64,000 nucleotides of DNA from Populus alba. Its lineage: Eukaryota > Streptophyta > Magnoliopsida > Malpighiales > Salicaceae. The DNA is taken from positions 10,583,493-10,647,492 of the forward strand of contig NC_133287.1 in NCBI RefSeq assembly GCF_005239225.2, read 5' to 3'. The first letter of the stretch is position 1, and every line of letters starts with the position of its first letter. Both the position numbers and the translations under genes were made by a program. Below are positions 33,879 to 47,010 of the stretch, one piece after another. The notes under the pieces are model-generated. The model did no database searches. It was given only the letters and a program-made list of their open reading frames with translations, and had not been told where the DNA came from.

Positions 33879-36800
33879 TGGCAGCAAAGTACGAGATTGA
33901 GAGGTTCAAGGGCAGCAATTTCTCACTGGAAAATGAGAATCAAAGCAATCTTGAGGAAAGATAATTGCTTGGCAGCAATTGGAGATCGACCCGCGGAGAT
34001 CATTGATAACATGAAGTATTATCAAGTGTGGCGGAGAAGAAAACAGCTAAGGAGATATGGGAAACTCTAACAAAGCTATACAAGTCCAAGTCTTTGTACA
34101 ATAAGATTTTCTTAAAGCGGAGACTTTATACCCTTCAAATGACAGAAACCACGTCGATGACTGACCACATCAACACAATAAGAACTCTATTTTCACAACT
34201 CACTACGTTGGGTCAACAAATAGAGGAAAATGAATGTGCAGAGCTTCTACTTCAAAGTTTTCCTGATTCGTATGATCAGCTCATTATCAACTTAACCAAT
34301 AATATCCTCTCAGACTATTTAGTCTTCGATGATGTTGCAGCCGCTATCTTGAAAGAAGAAAATAGGTGTAAAAACAAAGGAGACAAAAACAGTTCAAACC
34401 AAGTAAAGGCGTTATTGGTGTCAAGAGGAAGATCAACGGAGCGTAGCTCCAGTGGGAGTTAAAGGCAAGGGAGGTCCAAATCAAGAAGTAAGAAGACTAT
34501 GAAATGCTACAACTGTGGCAGAAAAGGGCACTTCAAAAGGGATTGTTGGTTTAAAAAAGGTATAGAGAATACTGCAGAGTCATCAAAACCTCAAGGATGT
34601 GTTGCAAGCACCTCAGAAGATGGAGAGGTTCTATATAGTGAAGCAGCAACAATCTCTATAGATAGAGAAGAGCTCACTGAGGTTTGGCTAATAGATTCAG
34701 GAGCAACATGGCATATGACCCCTAAACAAGATTGGTTCCATACATATGAACCTATCTCTGGAGGCACAGTGTTCATGGGTGATAATCATGCTTTAGAGAT
34801 TGCTGGCATTGGCACCATCAAATTGAAGATGTATGATGGCTTAATTCGTACTATTTCAGGAGTGCAACATGTGAAAGACTTAAAGAAGAATCTTTTGTTC
34901 GTAGGACAATTTGATAGTCTTGGCTGTAAGATTCGAACAGATAATGGAATCATGAAAATTATCAAAGGAGCGCTGGTGGTTTTAAAGGCAAGAAAGACAG
35001 TTGCAAACATGTTTGTGTTAATGGGAGAAACACATCATGGGGCAGAAGCATCAATCGCATCAGCCAATCCTGCAGAAGAGAAGACGATGATGTGGCATAA
35101 AAAACTAGGCCACATGTTAGAGAAAGGTTTAAAGGTTCTCTCTGATCAAAAGTTACTCCCTGGGCTTATAAAGGTTACTTTACCTTTTTGTGAGTATTGT
35201 GTTACAAGTAAACAACACAGGTTGAAGTTTGGCACGTCAACAACTAAGAGCAAATGCATCTTAAACTTGATTCACTCTGATGTTTGGCAAGCACCGGTTG
35301 TATCCTTGGGAGGAGTAAGATACTTTGTATCATTCATAGATGACTTCTCTAGGAGATGTTGGGTGTATCCGATTAGAAGGAAGGCAGATGTGTTCGCAGT
35401 TTTTAAAACCTTCAAAGCACGGGTAGAACTTGAATCTGAAAAGAAGATCAAGTGTTTGAGGACTGACAATGGAGGAGAATATACCAGTGATGAATTTGAT
35501 AACTTCTGTCAACATGAAGGTATCAAAAGGCAGTTCACAACGGCATACACTCCACAACAAAATGGAGTGGTAGAGCGGATGAATAGAACTCTATTAGAAA
35601 GAACAAGAGCAATGTTAAAGGCTGCAGGTCTAGAAAAGTCGTTCTAGGCAAAAGCAGTCAATATCGTCTGTTATGTGATAAATCGATCTCCGTCGACTGC
35701 AATTGAGCTGAAGACACCGATGAAGATGTGGACTGGAAAGCCAACTGATTATTCTCAATTGCATATATTTGGAAGTCCTGTGTACATGATGTACAATACA
35801 CAAGAAGTTAGCAAGCTGGATTCAAAATCCAGAAAATGTGTATTCTTGGGATATGCTGATGGAGTGAAGGGGTATCGCTTGTGGGATCCCACTGCCCACA
35901 AGGTAGTCATCAGCAGAGATGTCATATTTGCAGAAGATAAAATGCAAATGGAAGAAAATAATAGCATTTTAAAGGAGACTACAGAAGTCTAGATAGAAAA
36001 TACTCAGAATCGTACTTCTTCTGAAGCTGCACCAGAGCATGAAGAACAAGAACAAATAGAGTCTGAAACTCCTGAAGTTCGACGGTCAACTCGTGAAAGA
36101 AGACCACCGACTTGGCACTCAGAATATGTTACTGAGAGCAATATTGCATACTGTCTTCTAACAGAGGATGGAGAGCCATCAACTTTCCATGAGGCTATCA
36201 AAAGCACAGATGTATCTATGTGGATGACAGCAATGCAAGAGGAGATTGAAGCTCTGCACAAGAATAACACTTGGGATTTTGTTCCGCTACCACAAGGAAG
36301 AAAGGCCATTGGCAACAAATGGGTTTACAAGATAAAGCGTGATGGCAATGATCAAGTGGAGCGGTATCGTGCAAGATTGGTGGTGAAAGGATATGCTCAG
36401 AAAGAAAGAATAGACTTCAATGAGATATTTTCTCTGGTGGTACGACTTACTACAATCAGAGTAGTCTTGGCGATGTGTGCTATATTTGATCTTCACTTAG
36501 AGTAGTTAGATGTGAAAACTGCATTTCTTCATGGAGAACTTGAAGAAGAAATTTATATGCTCCAACCAGAGGGTTTTGCTGAAACAAGCAAGGAGAACTT
36601 GGTTTGCAGGTTGAACAAATCTCTATACGGTCTCAAACAAGTGTCGAGGTGTTGGTACAAGAGATTTGATTCCTTCATAATTAGCCTTGGGTACAACAGA
36701 CTCAGTTTAGACCATTGTACGTATTATAAGAGGTTTGAAGAAAATGATGTTTTCATCATTCTGTTGTTGTACATGGATGACATGTTGGTAATAGGCCCCA

Positions 36801-37735
36801 ACAAAGATCGAGTCCAAGAATTGAAGGCATAGTTGGCTAGGGAGTTTGATATGAAGGACTTGGGACCAGCAAACAAGATTCTAGGGATGCAAATTCACCG
36901 AGACAAAAGTAAGAGGAAGATTTGGCTTTCTCAGAAGAATTATTTGAAGAAGATCTTGCGACGCTTTAACATGCAAGATTGTAAGCCAATTTCCACCTCA
37001 CTTCCTGTTAACTTCAAATTATCCTCAAGTATGTCTCCTAGCAATGAAGCAGAGAGGATGAAGATGTCTTGAGTACCGTATGCATCAACAGTGGGAAGTT
37101 TAATGTTTGCCATGATATATACAAGACCAGAAATTACACAAGTAGTGGGAGCAGCTAGTTGATATATGACAAATCCTGGTAGAGAGCATTGGAATACTAT
37201 CAAGAGGATCTTGAGATACATCAAGGGTACCTCAGATGCCACATTATGTTATGGAGGATCAGAAATTACTGTCAGAGGTTATGTTGACTCAGATTTTGCT
37301 GGCGACCTTGAGAAAAGAAAATCCACTACAGGCTATGTGTTTATAATTGCAGGAGGAGCTGTGAGCTGGGTCTCTAAACTTCAGACTGCTGTAGCTTTAT
37401 CCACAACAGAAGCTGAGTATATGGCAACTACACAAGCTTGTAAAGAAGTAATATGGATGAAGAAACTTATGGAGGAGCTCGGGCACAAACAAGAGAGGAT
37501 TCTTTTGTATTGTGATAGTCAGAGTGCCTTGTATATTGCAAGGAATCCAATGTTTCATTCAAGAAGAAAACATATAGATGTTCAATATCACTTTGTTCGC
37601 GAAGTGGTGGAAGATGGAAGTGTGGATTTTCAGAAGGTTCACACAAAGGAAAACCCAGCAGATACTTTGACCAAACCAGTCAATACTGATAAGTATATAT
37701 GGTGCAGATCCTCTTATGGCCTAGCAGAAACGTAA
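33879..37735 (+). pseudogene. Broken copia Gag-Pol polyprotein (Tnt1-like)
   Basis: From 34028 to 37735 all recognisable domains lie in a single frame with no frameshift. They are: Gag core (34028-34440), zinc knuckle CYNCGRKGHFKRDC (34503-34544), protease WLIDSGATWHM (about 34685), integrase with HKKLGH, FIDDFSRRCWVY and LRTDNGGEY (35090-35640), reverse transcriptase with YMDD (about 36771), and RNase H with TEAEYMA and YCDSQSAL (37400-37540). Seven in-frame stops interrupt it at 34460, 35645, 35990, 36503, 36830, 37070 and 37160. Upstream, the Gag start (33879) is out of frame because of small indels near 33930-34020. Each stop can be explained by one C-to-T or G-to-A change from the residue usual in this family. 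Confidence 0.93.
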
Positions 37736-37831
37736 GCAGCATGAAGATGGCAAGTATTGAAAGGATAGAAAAATCACAAATGATCAAGTGTGAAGACTTG
37801 ATTAAATTATCAAAGTCTTCAAGTGAGAGAA

Positions 37832-38227
37832 TGTGAAGCTGGCTGGCTGCCAAGTGGTGCCACTTGCCCACTTGCCTTTGCCCTTTATCTCTTGCATGGA
37901 TGCTTGCCTATAAATAGGCAATGCATCCAAGCATTATATGCACACCAAAGAAGAGAGAAAGAAGAGAGAGTGAAGAGGGAAAGTAATCCCACAAAATTGT
38001 GAGGTATTTGTGAGAGAGTAAGTGAGGTGTTTTCTCCTAGTAATAGAGAGATTCTTAGTTGTTCTCCTATTATTTGAGAGAGGTTGTAATTCCCACATTA
38101 CTTAGTAAAATTCTTCTATACTTGTCTGTGGACGTAGCCTAATTGGGTAAACCACGTAAATTCTTGTGTGTCTCATTTCGCATTTTAGCCTTTTGTCTTG
38201 TCGAGTTTGCATGCCAGTATCCTAACA
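37832..38227 (+). repeat. 3' LTR of the Tnt1-like element
   Basis: 396 bp, same ends as the 5' LTR, preceded by a purine-rich tract (AAGTGAGAGAA) that would prime plus-strand synthesis. The GATTA duplication follows directly. Confidence 0.95.
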
Positions 38228-38232
38228 GATTA

Positions 38233-39420
38233 TATAAATATTTTTAGGTGAAAATGAAAAACTGTTCAGTGATTTGAAGAACGAAGAACCAATTAAAATT
38301 TTATTAGAAATCTAAATTAGTGGAATATATTGATTTTGTGAAAGGCTGGACCAAGTGCCAGGGTTATGGTGGCCGTGGCTATGATATGCTCCAAATTGGA
38401 CTAAGAATAATGGCTGCACAATTTTATTATACTATAGTGCATAATGCACGTACCTCTCTAATTATTATATAGGGCAAATTTAACAAAAAAACAGATAAGA
38501 AGGTGGGTCCTGGCTATGGGCATATCATGCTTCAGAAAAATGCATCTGCCTAATAAATTATGTTTGTTATCCCTGCTTTGAATCCAGTTATAGGTGATTT
38601 CTGGGAAATGAGGAACTATATAAGTGAAGGCAGGGTTAATGGAGCACTCACTGCCACCAAATTCTTGAGAATTCTGGACTCACAATCTACTTCTATATAT
38701 CTTTAATGATTTGATCATGAATAAAAGGCCCCTAAATAGCAGTGGACCTGTGGAAATCCTCGAGGGATTGCATTTCCCTGGTATTTCACCAGAAACATGG
38801 TAAGCATCGTTCTAGAGCAAAGCTGATGAGAAAAGATGTGTTGAGCAACAGACATACGGGAGTCGATCTGTCCCAGTGTTATTTTCAAAGTTTCTGCAAG
38901 TTCAATAGGATTCTGCATTAATGTCTATATATGGATTGATTGAATCGAAAGAACAGCTGAACTAACAAGTGTATAAACTCTTTGAAGCATCCTTGAAGAT
39001 AGATATCTATGCAAAACTGTGGAATTTGAGTTAAGGATGCTTGAGGACTGCTTCATCGGCTTCTGGGGAAAAAGATCTCATAGCTTCGTCTGGTTTAATC
39101 ATGGGGTGTGCTCAGAAGGAATTATACTCCTTAGCTTTTTGACTGTTTATATATATTTTACATTTGGTCTTGAAGTAGCTAGATTAGTATATTGTCTTTG
39201 ATATCCTGAAAGTTTTTCTCCAGATTGGCATGATCTTGGAAATGGTAAACAGGTTCCGATACAAGCATGATTAAAGAAGATAGGAAACATACAGAACAGG
39301 TCAATGTCACAGCACTTTGGAATTCTATTCTTTAGGGGCATGCTGTAGCGAGGAAAAAAGAGCTGCTGTTAGTTTATTTCTTTTTTAGATTAACGTGAAC
39401 TAGCTTTAATGCATCTCAAC
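38233..39420. other. Spacer, nothing convincing
   Basis: Less AT-rich than most of the window, which might mean an old gene fragment, but none of the frames gave a recognisable protein. A 67-residue minus-strand frame at 38715-38918 is the most protein-like, yet it has no match I know. Confidence 0.35.
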
Positions 39421-39427
39421 ATCTCAA

Positions 39428-39665
39428 TTAAACTAATTCTATAGGTTTTTGAAAACTAATTTTATAGGTTTTAAAATTAATGATTTTGTAAGTTTTAGTA
39501 ATTTTTAAAATTTATAAAACTCGAATCGGTAATCTTTACTAATTTTATAGATTATAAAATTTGAAGTGGTAATTTTTACTAATTTTATAAACTTTAAAGT
39601 TAATAATTATATAAATTTTTTAATAAATTTGAAATTTTTTAAAACTCGACCTGTAATTTTAATAA
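39428..39665 (-). repeat. Decayed SINE-like repeat, two partial units
   Basis: Two consecutive segments carry the SINE core order 'aagttaat.at..taag..', then 'ataaaactcgaatc' (the box B area), but most C and G are replaced by T and A. They resemble the SINEs at 32742 and 47475. Identification is by eye and tentative. Confidence 0.35.
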
Positions 39666-39699
39666 GCAAATTCAAAACAGAGACTTGGATTCAAGTTCA

Positions 39700-40565
39700 T
39701 GGTTTGGTTGTTATGAGTGTGTTTGGTATTGTGGTAGCTGTTGTGGTTGTGATTTAAAAAAAGTTGTTTTATAAAAAAGTATTTTTAGTTGAGGTTGGTT
39801 TGAAAAAATAGGTGTTTGGTTAAAACTGTGGTTGAAATTGAGGTTGAAGAAAAAATAGTTAAATGTGTTTGGTTATAATACTTTTAAAATTGAGGTTATA
39901 AAATAATTTTTTAAAAAATATATTAATATTGATGGTTTTAAATTTAAATATTGTAAAATTAATTACTCCTATTACATCATGAAAAAAATAATACTTTATA
40001 TAAAATATTTTTTATTATTCCATTAAACTATTTATAATTCCATTACGTACAAAATTCATCCGATAAGAACTACAGTTTTCATAATTTTTTGAGCGTGTAA
40101 TAAAATTAGATAAAATATTATCAGATATAAAATTGATATTACTATGCGAATGAATTTAATTCACTCTATACTAGTTTTTTCAAAAAAAAAAAATATTGTT
40201 CACATCGCGAATGAATTTAATTCTTTAAACTAGTTTTTTTTTTAAAAAAATGAATACAATTAACACACTTAATTAATTATAATTTAAAAAAAAAAAAAAA
40301 CAACCACGGACAGTGCAGGTGAATTGCATTGTTCACGTGAACAGTGCAATTCACGCATGAACAGTGCAGTAAATTGCACTGTTGTTAATTTTTATCAGCT
40401 ACAGTGCAAATAAAGCAGGTTTTTATAGCTTTTCCTTTCCGGTGTTTGAAAAGCAAAAAACATGTGGGTTCCATGTACAGTAAATTGTTTTTTTTTGTTA
40501 CCAAACAGCTGCAGACTGTGTTTTAAATAAAACACAGCCCAGCCGCGTAGACAAACACTCTCTGT
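39700..40565. mobile_element. Non-autonomous hairpin MITE, copy 2
   Basis: Ends are imperfect inverted repeats: left GAGTGTGTTTGGTATTGTGG near 39715, right revcomp GAGTGTTTGTCTACGCGG. The body aligns with copy 1 at 16757-17505. Near the right end is a 36-bp near-perfect palindrome (40319-40354, GTGAATTGCA..TGCAATTCAC) and further CAGTGCA inverted motifs. There is no coding. The terminal motif and size fit a hAT-type non-autonomous element. Confidence 0.6.
40319..40354. repeat. 36-bp near-perfect palindrome
   Basis: The arms pair with a single mismatch around the centre GTTCACGTGAAC. It occupies the same place in MITE copy 2 as the 58-bp palindrome in copy 1, though the sequence differs. Confidence 0.85.
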
Positions 40566-42779
40566 ATATTGGTGAATATGCTGAAGTTCGAACTTTCGTG
40601 GAGCCTGAAGCACCGCCAAAGAAAGTTATTAAAACCATCACGGCGATTATTCTTTTGAGTTCAGATAAGAAAACCATGGCAATTCTTATAAAGACAGGTT
40701 GTTGGCTTTGTCTCCTCAAACCAAACACAATCATGTTTATTACGTTCTGCACAAACCATGACTATTCTTTTGTTTTTCTTTCTTGCGCTGGCAACTCGAA
40801 GGTGTACAAGGCTGACCCGGTTCCTTGGATCTCAATACAGTATGAAGGCTTTTTTTATTATTAATAATATGGATAATAATCACTTGTATGTATTTTTATT
40901 AATTTTATGAATTATGAAGATAATGATTAGATATGATTCTTAAATTTATAAGACTTTATTAATTTTATGAATTATGAAGTTAATGATTAGGTAAGTCTTT
41001 AATGATTCTTAAATTTATAAGACTCGAATTAGTAATTTCTAGAAAATAAATTTAGAATTTAATTAATTGAGTTTTTTCATAATTAAAAGAAGGCTTTTCT
41101 TATTAATAGAAGTTAAATTATCATGTTGTACGTTTTTAAATATGAAAACCTCCACCAGGATCATGATTTAAGCTTGAAAGAAATCATTTTGGGGCATAAA
41201 TAGGACAAGAACTACATAAATATATTCAAGAAATGCAATGTTTAAGCACCTTCAAGTTTCGACCATTTATTTTTCCTTGGTAAACATTGACGAGCCCCTT
41301 GAAATAATGAATCATTCCCACTTTCGGCACTGGTTAATGTGGTTCGAAAACCATGTCCTGAGTGGCTGGATGCTCATTAAGACACTGTTATTAGTGGATC
41401 ACTCTCCGTCTTTCTAATTATTATACTTTTTTACTATTAAAAAATTAATAAATACAGAAATACGAATAAACTTTTTCATTATTATATTTTTTAATAAACA
41501 CATACGAAAATATTTCATTGATAAAACTATTAAATCTAGTAGTATTTATTCTTTTCTTTCTTTTCTTGTCACCTCTCTCGTTCTCTCGACCCCAGTATCT
41601 GCTTCGAAGAACTTTCTTGGGGTTTCGAATCATGACTCGAATAGAAAATGAAAAGTCTTGTTATCTTCGAGTGCTTCAGTGGCAATCATTTACTATCTTG
41701 TATGATTATCATGATGCCTAATCCCCATGAGCATGATCCTTTTAACAAGTAGATCATGGGAAAATGGAGGAAGCATACTCTATACTTTAAATATTTTAGA
41801 TGATAAAAAAAAGGAAAAAAAAAAAAAGAAAGAGTTATAGCCCATCATTTAATGACAACTAAGAAACCCATCGCAATGATACGGCATCATGGAAATTCTC
41901 TTTTGCCAAATCTCTCTAGCTGACTGGTGAAGACATTGGAAACAATGTCCAAGGAAAATCAATTTATTTGTTTGTTTTCTTCAAGATACAGCAACCGAAG
42001 CATCGAAATGATTCTAGATGCCACGAGGTGTGTTTAACAATATAATTTATCGTCATAAATGGTGTTCATGTCTGCAAGCACATGGTTAATTTATACGTGT
42101 CGCTTGGACTTTCAAGGAAGGAGACGACTCAAATCTTTTCAGGCATGCAAGAACCCTACAATGAAAACTGGAAATCCAATTTTGAAGGGTTTACTTTGAC
42201 ACCAAGAAAATCAATTTTGCGTGTGCGTGTGCTTGGAGCATCATACAACAGTCATGATTAATAAGTAGGCATGCATCCCATGTTCAACTCATGGAGTTCT
42301 ATGCATGTAGGAAGAGAGGAGGAGGAGAATTGTCATTTCTCAATAGATTAGATTATCAATGTTTCATGAAAAGGGAAATGACAAATGTGACTTTATTGCA
42401 TATTTGATCCTGAAAAAATTATGACAAAGAATAAGTGGGGTGAACTATACATCCCAAAACCTTCCCCATCTAGGAAAGTTTTGTGTTAGCTCCTCTTTAC
42501 AATCCAGCTAATTGGATATTAGCCCTCCAATGACAGAGTTCCCCATAGAAAATCTGGTTATTCAGAAAATGAACCATTATAAATATTCTTGTGAGACTGC
42601 TGAAGAAACTGATGGATGAAATCCTTAGTCTCCCTGAATCCAACTTGAGGCGCGATCCTAAAAAATGAACCATTTATGCCTACAGTCTCCATTGAATATA
42701 TATTAGGTCATCTCCTTTGACAAACATGCACTGGCACTGGGTATTATTCAGGATGATCATCCTATTAGTATGACCAGGT
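40566..42779. other. Spacer and probable 3' UTR of the RRT-like gene
   Basis: A decayed SINE-like segment lies at 40890-41050 (core 'gaagttaatgattaggtaag', then 'ataagactcgaattag'). The rest is unrecognised. The final 300 bases before 42780 are probably the 3' UTR of the minus-strand gene. Confidence 0.4.
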
Positions 42780-45488
42780 TCATGTACTTCTCAATGGTTC
42801 ATCTAACAGTTGCAAACACTCTTGCGGATTGGCATAAAAATAATCTTCATCCTTTGGTTTATCCGGTATAACGACTCGCATCTTTGGGCTACCTGTCCGA
42901 TCAGCATGAGTTTCCTTCACAGTAGAGGAGAATTCATCCCAGCTCAATGACCCTTTGCTGTATTCATCTATTAAACCTACCAGAAGCTTTCTGTCCAACA
43001 AACTAGTCTTCTTGAACCCCAAGAATCTGAAAGTCATCAAAAGACGAGAGAAACTAATCATCTTCAATTGATGTTTTCTTTCCTTCTTTCATTTTTCTGA
43101 ATGGAACTATGGACAGTACAATGTAAACTAAATCTATCAACTATAAACTCCAAATTATGTATCAACAAGCCCTTCAGTTACAGATAGCATTCTTCTTTTT
43201 TACAGATTATTCCTGAAGTATTGGCGAGGGAAATTATGCTGAGCATGGTATCAGGGTTACATCAGATAATTTAGGACATTTTAGTTCATTTTATATTGCA
43301 ATAACTCTCAGTTCAGTTGGGAATCTATATTAGACGTGGCAGCAATAAATTACCTGCGATGACCTTCAACAACTTTAGCCATATTGCCATCATATGTAGG
43401 AACAAATATGTCACTCTCTAGGGACACCAGATAATCTAGTGCTGCCATTTGAGATGAATGGTTCTGGAAAAACTTCAAATCTGATGGTTCCAACAGATCC
43501 TCTTTCCTGACCTGTTCCATGTTAGAAGGATGGATTATTTTAAGGCATTCCTTCATACAGAAGTTAGAAGAAGTTGCTGCTTTTTTCTACTCACCAAATT
43601 AGGAAAAGCTTCCATCAAAGTCTTCATCCTTCTTTCCCCACCATATATTTCTCCGGCAGCAATATAAATTTGAACATCACGATCAATTCCAAGTGCAGTT
43701 AACACAAGGGCAGTTTCCTCAGGAGTCAAAGGACACAAACCTTCTTTCCTTTTCATTTCAGAATTAATAACTTTTTCCTTCCACCAGGGATAAGCATATC
43801 TGACCAAGTGAAGTTTGTGAGAGTTAGTTGTGTTTGACATTAAAGGCATATTAACAAAGTATCAAAGAGAAATTACCTCATTCTTGTCAGTTTTTCTACT
43901 TCCTCATCATTGCAACCATGAGTGCAGCCAGAGAAAGCCAACATGTCCCTTTCATATCTGAGATGAAGCACCAGGAAAGGGCCTTTCTCCCTCAATATCT
44001 TAACAACCTTTCTACCCAGTTCTTCTATCTTTGACGTAAACTTGAGAGCATTAAAATTTACTCTGCAGCGCAACTTTTGAATCTCAAGAGGAAGTCCATT
44101 ATTAGCAAGGCGAGCATCTGTTTTGTTCAAATGTACGACTTTGAACTTTTGCAGCAGAGGAAGGATCTGTTGGCAAACACTTTAGAAAATTAGTCGCATT
44201 AGTCCAAATACATCAGCAAAATAAAAAGGGAAATGAAAAGGCTAATGCTCACTTTACAATTCTAGAATTCTAGTGTGTACTAACCTGATGGGTGTAGTAA
44301 GAAATGTTTGACCAGCTAACAGGAGGTAATGAGTAGAACAATCCCAATTCTACTCGTGTTTTGAGCCTAGGCGGTAGCTCTTTCAATATACGAACCTCAC
44401 CCCTCAAGGAAGCGATGAAATGATGAACATCAAATATGTCTTGAAACTCACTGCCTCACAATGAAATGAATGAATTGATCAGACAAATTGTAGGAGTGTT
44501 TTTCAAGACTTTATACTACTGAATTTACCTTGGGTCATTCCAAAATGAGGTTTTATCCAACTCTGGGACTATAAGAGTAACATTTAGAAATCTTGCAATA
44601 GCCACCATGTCACATATCTGCATTACAAGTCCAGAAGTGACAATATATCAAATGGTTATAGCAGCAAACTAGATAGGCCATGCATAATCAAAACGCAATT
44701 TCAGTATTGATGATTTATTATTTAAGTTGCAACCAACTCACTGCTGCTCGCATTTGGTTCAGTCCTCCATTGCAGGAAACCATAAGATACCCATTATTCT
44801 TATAAACTCCTGCAAGCAACAATTACCAAACTCAGGAATAAGAAGAGAAAAGAATCAGATTTTTCAAGGAAAACTAAAATAACAAAATTAGAAATGATAT
44901 ACGATACAAACAAATTGAAAATCTTGAGCATATCAGCAATGGTACAGAAACATTTATTTCATGAGCAGAAAATCAATCCATGATAGACAGAAAAAAAAAA
45001 TGTATGAACAGTATGAAAGGACAATAACTCATCAAATCAATTATCTCCAATTAATAGCTGGAACAAATTGATGAAAGCAAAGAATATACAAAACCAAAGC
45101 ACATGATTTTTCTCTACTTTAATGAATATCAACAACCTTTTCCAATGTAAATGCTCAACAATAACTAAGCTGAAATTGATGAAATTATGAACTTACTCTT
45201 TGGAGGAAGAATAACTTCGGCAGGAACAGAAATTAACTCAACATCTTGATGACTATAACAAGATGTCCAACTCTTTAACAATATCGGGCCCCAGGTCTCT
45301 CCCAGTGACATCAAATGAACCACACAAGTCCATAACAATACAGTTGTGATTGCCCTTATCATCCATAGCTTCATTGGAGACCTTGAAACCACAGAAGTTT
45401 TCAACTTTTTAAACTTTCCACCACCACATAATTTCAATTTCATCTCCCATTCCTCACCAGAGTCCTCTGTCTTCCACATTTTTAACAT
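42780..45488 (-). CDS. RRT1: RRT1-like rhamnogalacturonan I rhamnosyltransferase (GT106), 504 aa
   Basis: Eight exons join in phase: 45197-45488, 44742-44809, 44529-44617, 44285-44450, 43877-44166, 43595-43799, 43354-43511 and 42780-43026. The product is a type II membrane protein with one helix at residues about 41-61 and a lumenal GT106 domain. Diagnostic stretches are [31 protein letters not shown], the HLR motif in [17 protein letters not shown] (HLR 273-275), [10 protein letters not shown] and the C-terminal [20 protein letters not shown]. These agree closely with Arabidopsis RRT1 as I remember it, which adds rhamnose from UDP-rhamnose to the rhamnogalacturonan I backbone in the Golgi; length 504 against about 508. 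It could be another RRT paralog. Nothing is missing or broken. Confidence 0.93.
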
Positions 45489-46200
45489 ATTTTCCCTCCA
45501 ATATCACCAAACCCAATTTAACAATCCCTTAATGTGTGTCAAATTTAAGATTTAACACAATAGAAGCTCTCTCTTTCCCTACTTGATCTTTTGTATCTAA
45601 ATGAATTGTCAGATAATGCTCGCCCTTACAGAGACAAAGAGATTCTTTGAGCTTGATTAAGATAATAATTAAAAAAAAACTTGAAGCTCTAAACCCTTCC
45701 TTGTTTATATAAACTTCTTTTTTTCAATTAAAATAATCAAAGACACCAGTTTCATGTTCTTTCATTACTTTAATCTCCAAAACACCAAACTTTGTCAGCT
45801 TACACAACTCTAAAACAAATAACTTCAGTATCCAAAGAAAACCCAGAAATGAGATGCAAGAATTTCTGCGAAATCTTGATAATAAAAAATCACAGTTTGA
45901 GCTCGGTATTGACAATCTCTCATAAAAAGCTCACTGGTACGCCAATGAGGTGTAGTTAAACTTGAAAAGAAGAATGTGGGTTTTGGAGACGGAAAGATAT
46001 GGAAAGAGGAAGAGTTTTGTGGTTAGTATTTTCCGACGAGATTTGCCAGAGAAACTAGTGGGAAAATCAGAGAGGGAGGGAGGGGTAGGGGGCAGTAACT
46101 AAAAGGAGCGTGAGTGTTGATGGTTTTAACCGCTCCAATGATAAAGTGGAAACCATTGTTTTTCTTTATTATTCATTTTGTCCATGTTAGAATATCATTT
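45489..46200 (-). promoter_or_regulatory. 5' UTR and promoter region of the RRT-like gene
   Basis: This is the non-coding upstream region of the minus-strand gene. The long leader is pyrimidine/purine biased (GA-rich on the plus strand near 46005-46105). No specific site is convincing. Confidence 0.4.
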
Positions 46201-46229
46201 ATGAATCTCTTATTTAAGAAAAGAAAATC

Positions 46230-46780
46230 CTGACAACATATTGCTTGAAAATCATTTTTTAAATTTCTTTTATGTTGGATAAATTTTAAGAAATTTCTTA
46301 CAAAATAAGTATTTTTGCTAGGAAAATTATTAGTTTTTATGAAATTTATTTTTTATAGAAAGTATTTTTCAACGAACAAATCAGAAAACATCAATTTTGG
46401 ATCAATTTTTTAAAAATTTAGATAATATCATTTATGATTTATTTTTTACCTTTAATTTTTATAATATGTTTTACAAATACAAAAATTTCAAAAAATATTA
46501 TCTTTTTTTAATTTATTTATTTTTTTTTTGAAATTTAGCTATTTCCTGGATCTTTTTATATTTTTTGTAATTTTTATATTTTTAATTTTAATTTCAAGTA
46601 GACGTATAAAAATGAGAAAAAAAAAATGAGTGTGGGCCAAAAATTAGAAAAGAAAAAAAAATGATAAGAGGAGGAGAGAATTAAGAAAATTTGAAATGAG
46701 AGAAAGAGAGAGAGAGAGAGAGAGAGGGAAAAAAATATATGTTCTTATTCAATTTTTTTTCATATCCTAATTTTACATAT
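46230..46780. other. AT-rich repeat debris with a (GA)n run
   Basis: Text such as 'gaaagtatttttcaacgaacaaatcagaaaa' resembles, in reverse, the repeat at 24490-24785. A GA run lies near 46700-46728. No coding. Confidence 0.35.
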
Positions 46781-46834
46781 CTATATATATATATATATAT
46801 AAAGGCTACCTTAATTTTTTTTTGTATAAATATT

Positions 46835-47010
46835 TGTTTGAAGGGGTGGTTGAGATTGTTTTTTTAAAGTGTTTTTTCATACTAAAATACATTAAAATAA
46901 TATATATTTTTTAAAAATTATTTTTAAAATCAATGTATTAAAATAATTCAAAATACATAAAATAAATTAATTTTTAATAAAAAAATTTGAAACGGTTTGC
47001 TAAATGCATC
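46835..47010 (+). repeat. AT-rich dispersed MITE-like repeat
   Basis: A fairly intact copy: GGGGTGGTTGAGATTGTTTT, then 'aaagtgttttttcata', 'aaaatacattaaaataatat' and the matching tail. The copy at 63055-63205 has the same order with different substitutions. Confidence 0.6.

Larger units (their letters stand above)
33135..38227 (+). mobile_element. Tnt1-like Ty1/copia LTR retrotransposon, complete but inactive
   Basis: The structure is complete. LTRs at 33135-33537 and 37832-38227 both begin TGTGAA and end CCTAACA, a 5-bp target duplication GATTA lies on both sides (33130-33134 and 38228-38232), and a primer site follows the 5' LTR. The inner region encodes one Gag-Pol polyprotein in the order Gag, CCHC knuckle, protease, integrase, reverse transcriptase, RNase H, typical of copia. 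The frame is broken by stop codons and the Gag N-terminus by indels, so it cannot act alone. The two LTRs differ at about 11 sites by eye plus a 7-bp indel, meaning a moderately recent insertion. Confidence 0.97.

Noticed and set aside
38715..38918. 67-residue minus-strand ORF with fairly protein-like composition
   Set aside because: No recognisable family, no promoter or splice context. Could be a gene fragment, but I cannot support it.
40598..40864. 88-residue plus-strand ORF
   Set aside because: Begins at the right edge of a MITE and has no conserved motif.
6005..45488. The two O-fucosyltransferase-superfamily genes as a tandem pair
   Set aside because: Exon structure, length and key motifs differ greatly, so they are ancient paralogs that happen to share a window.
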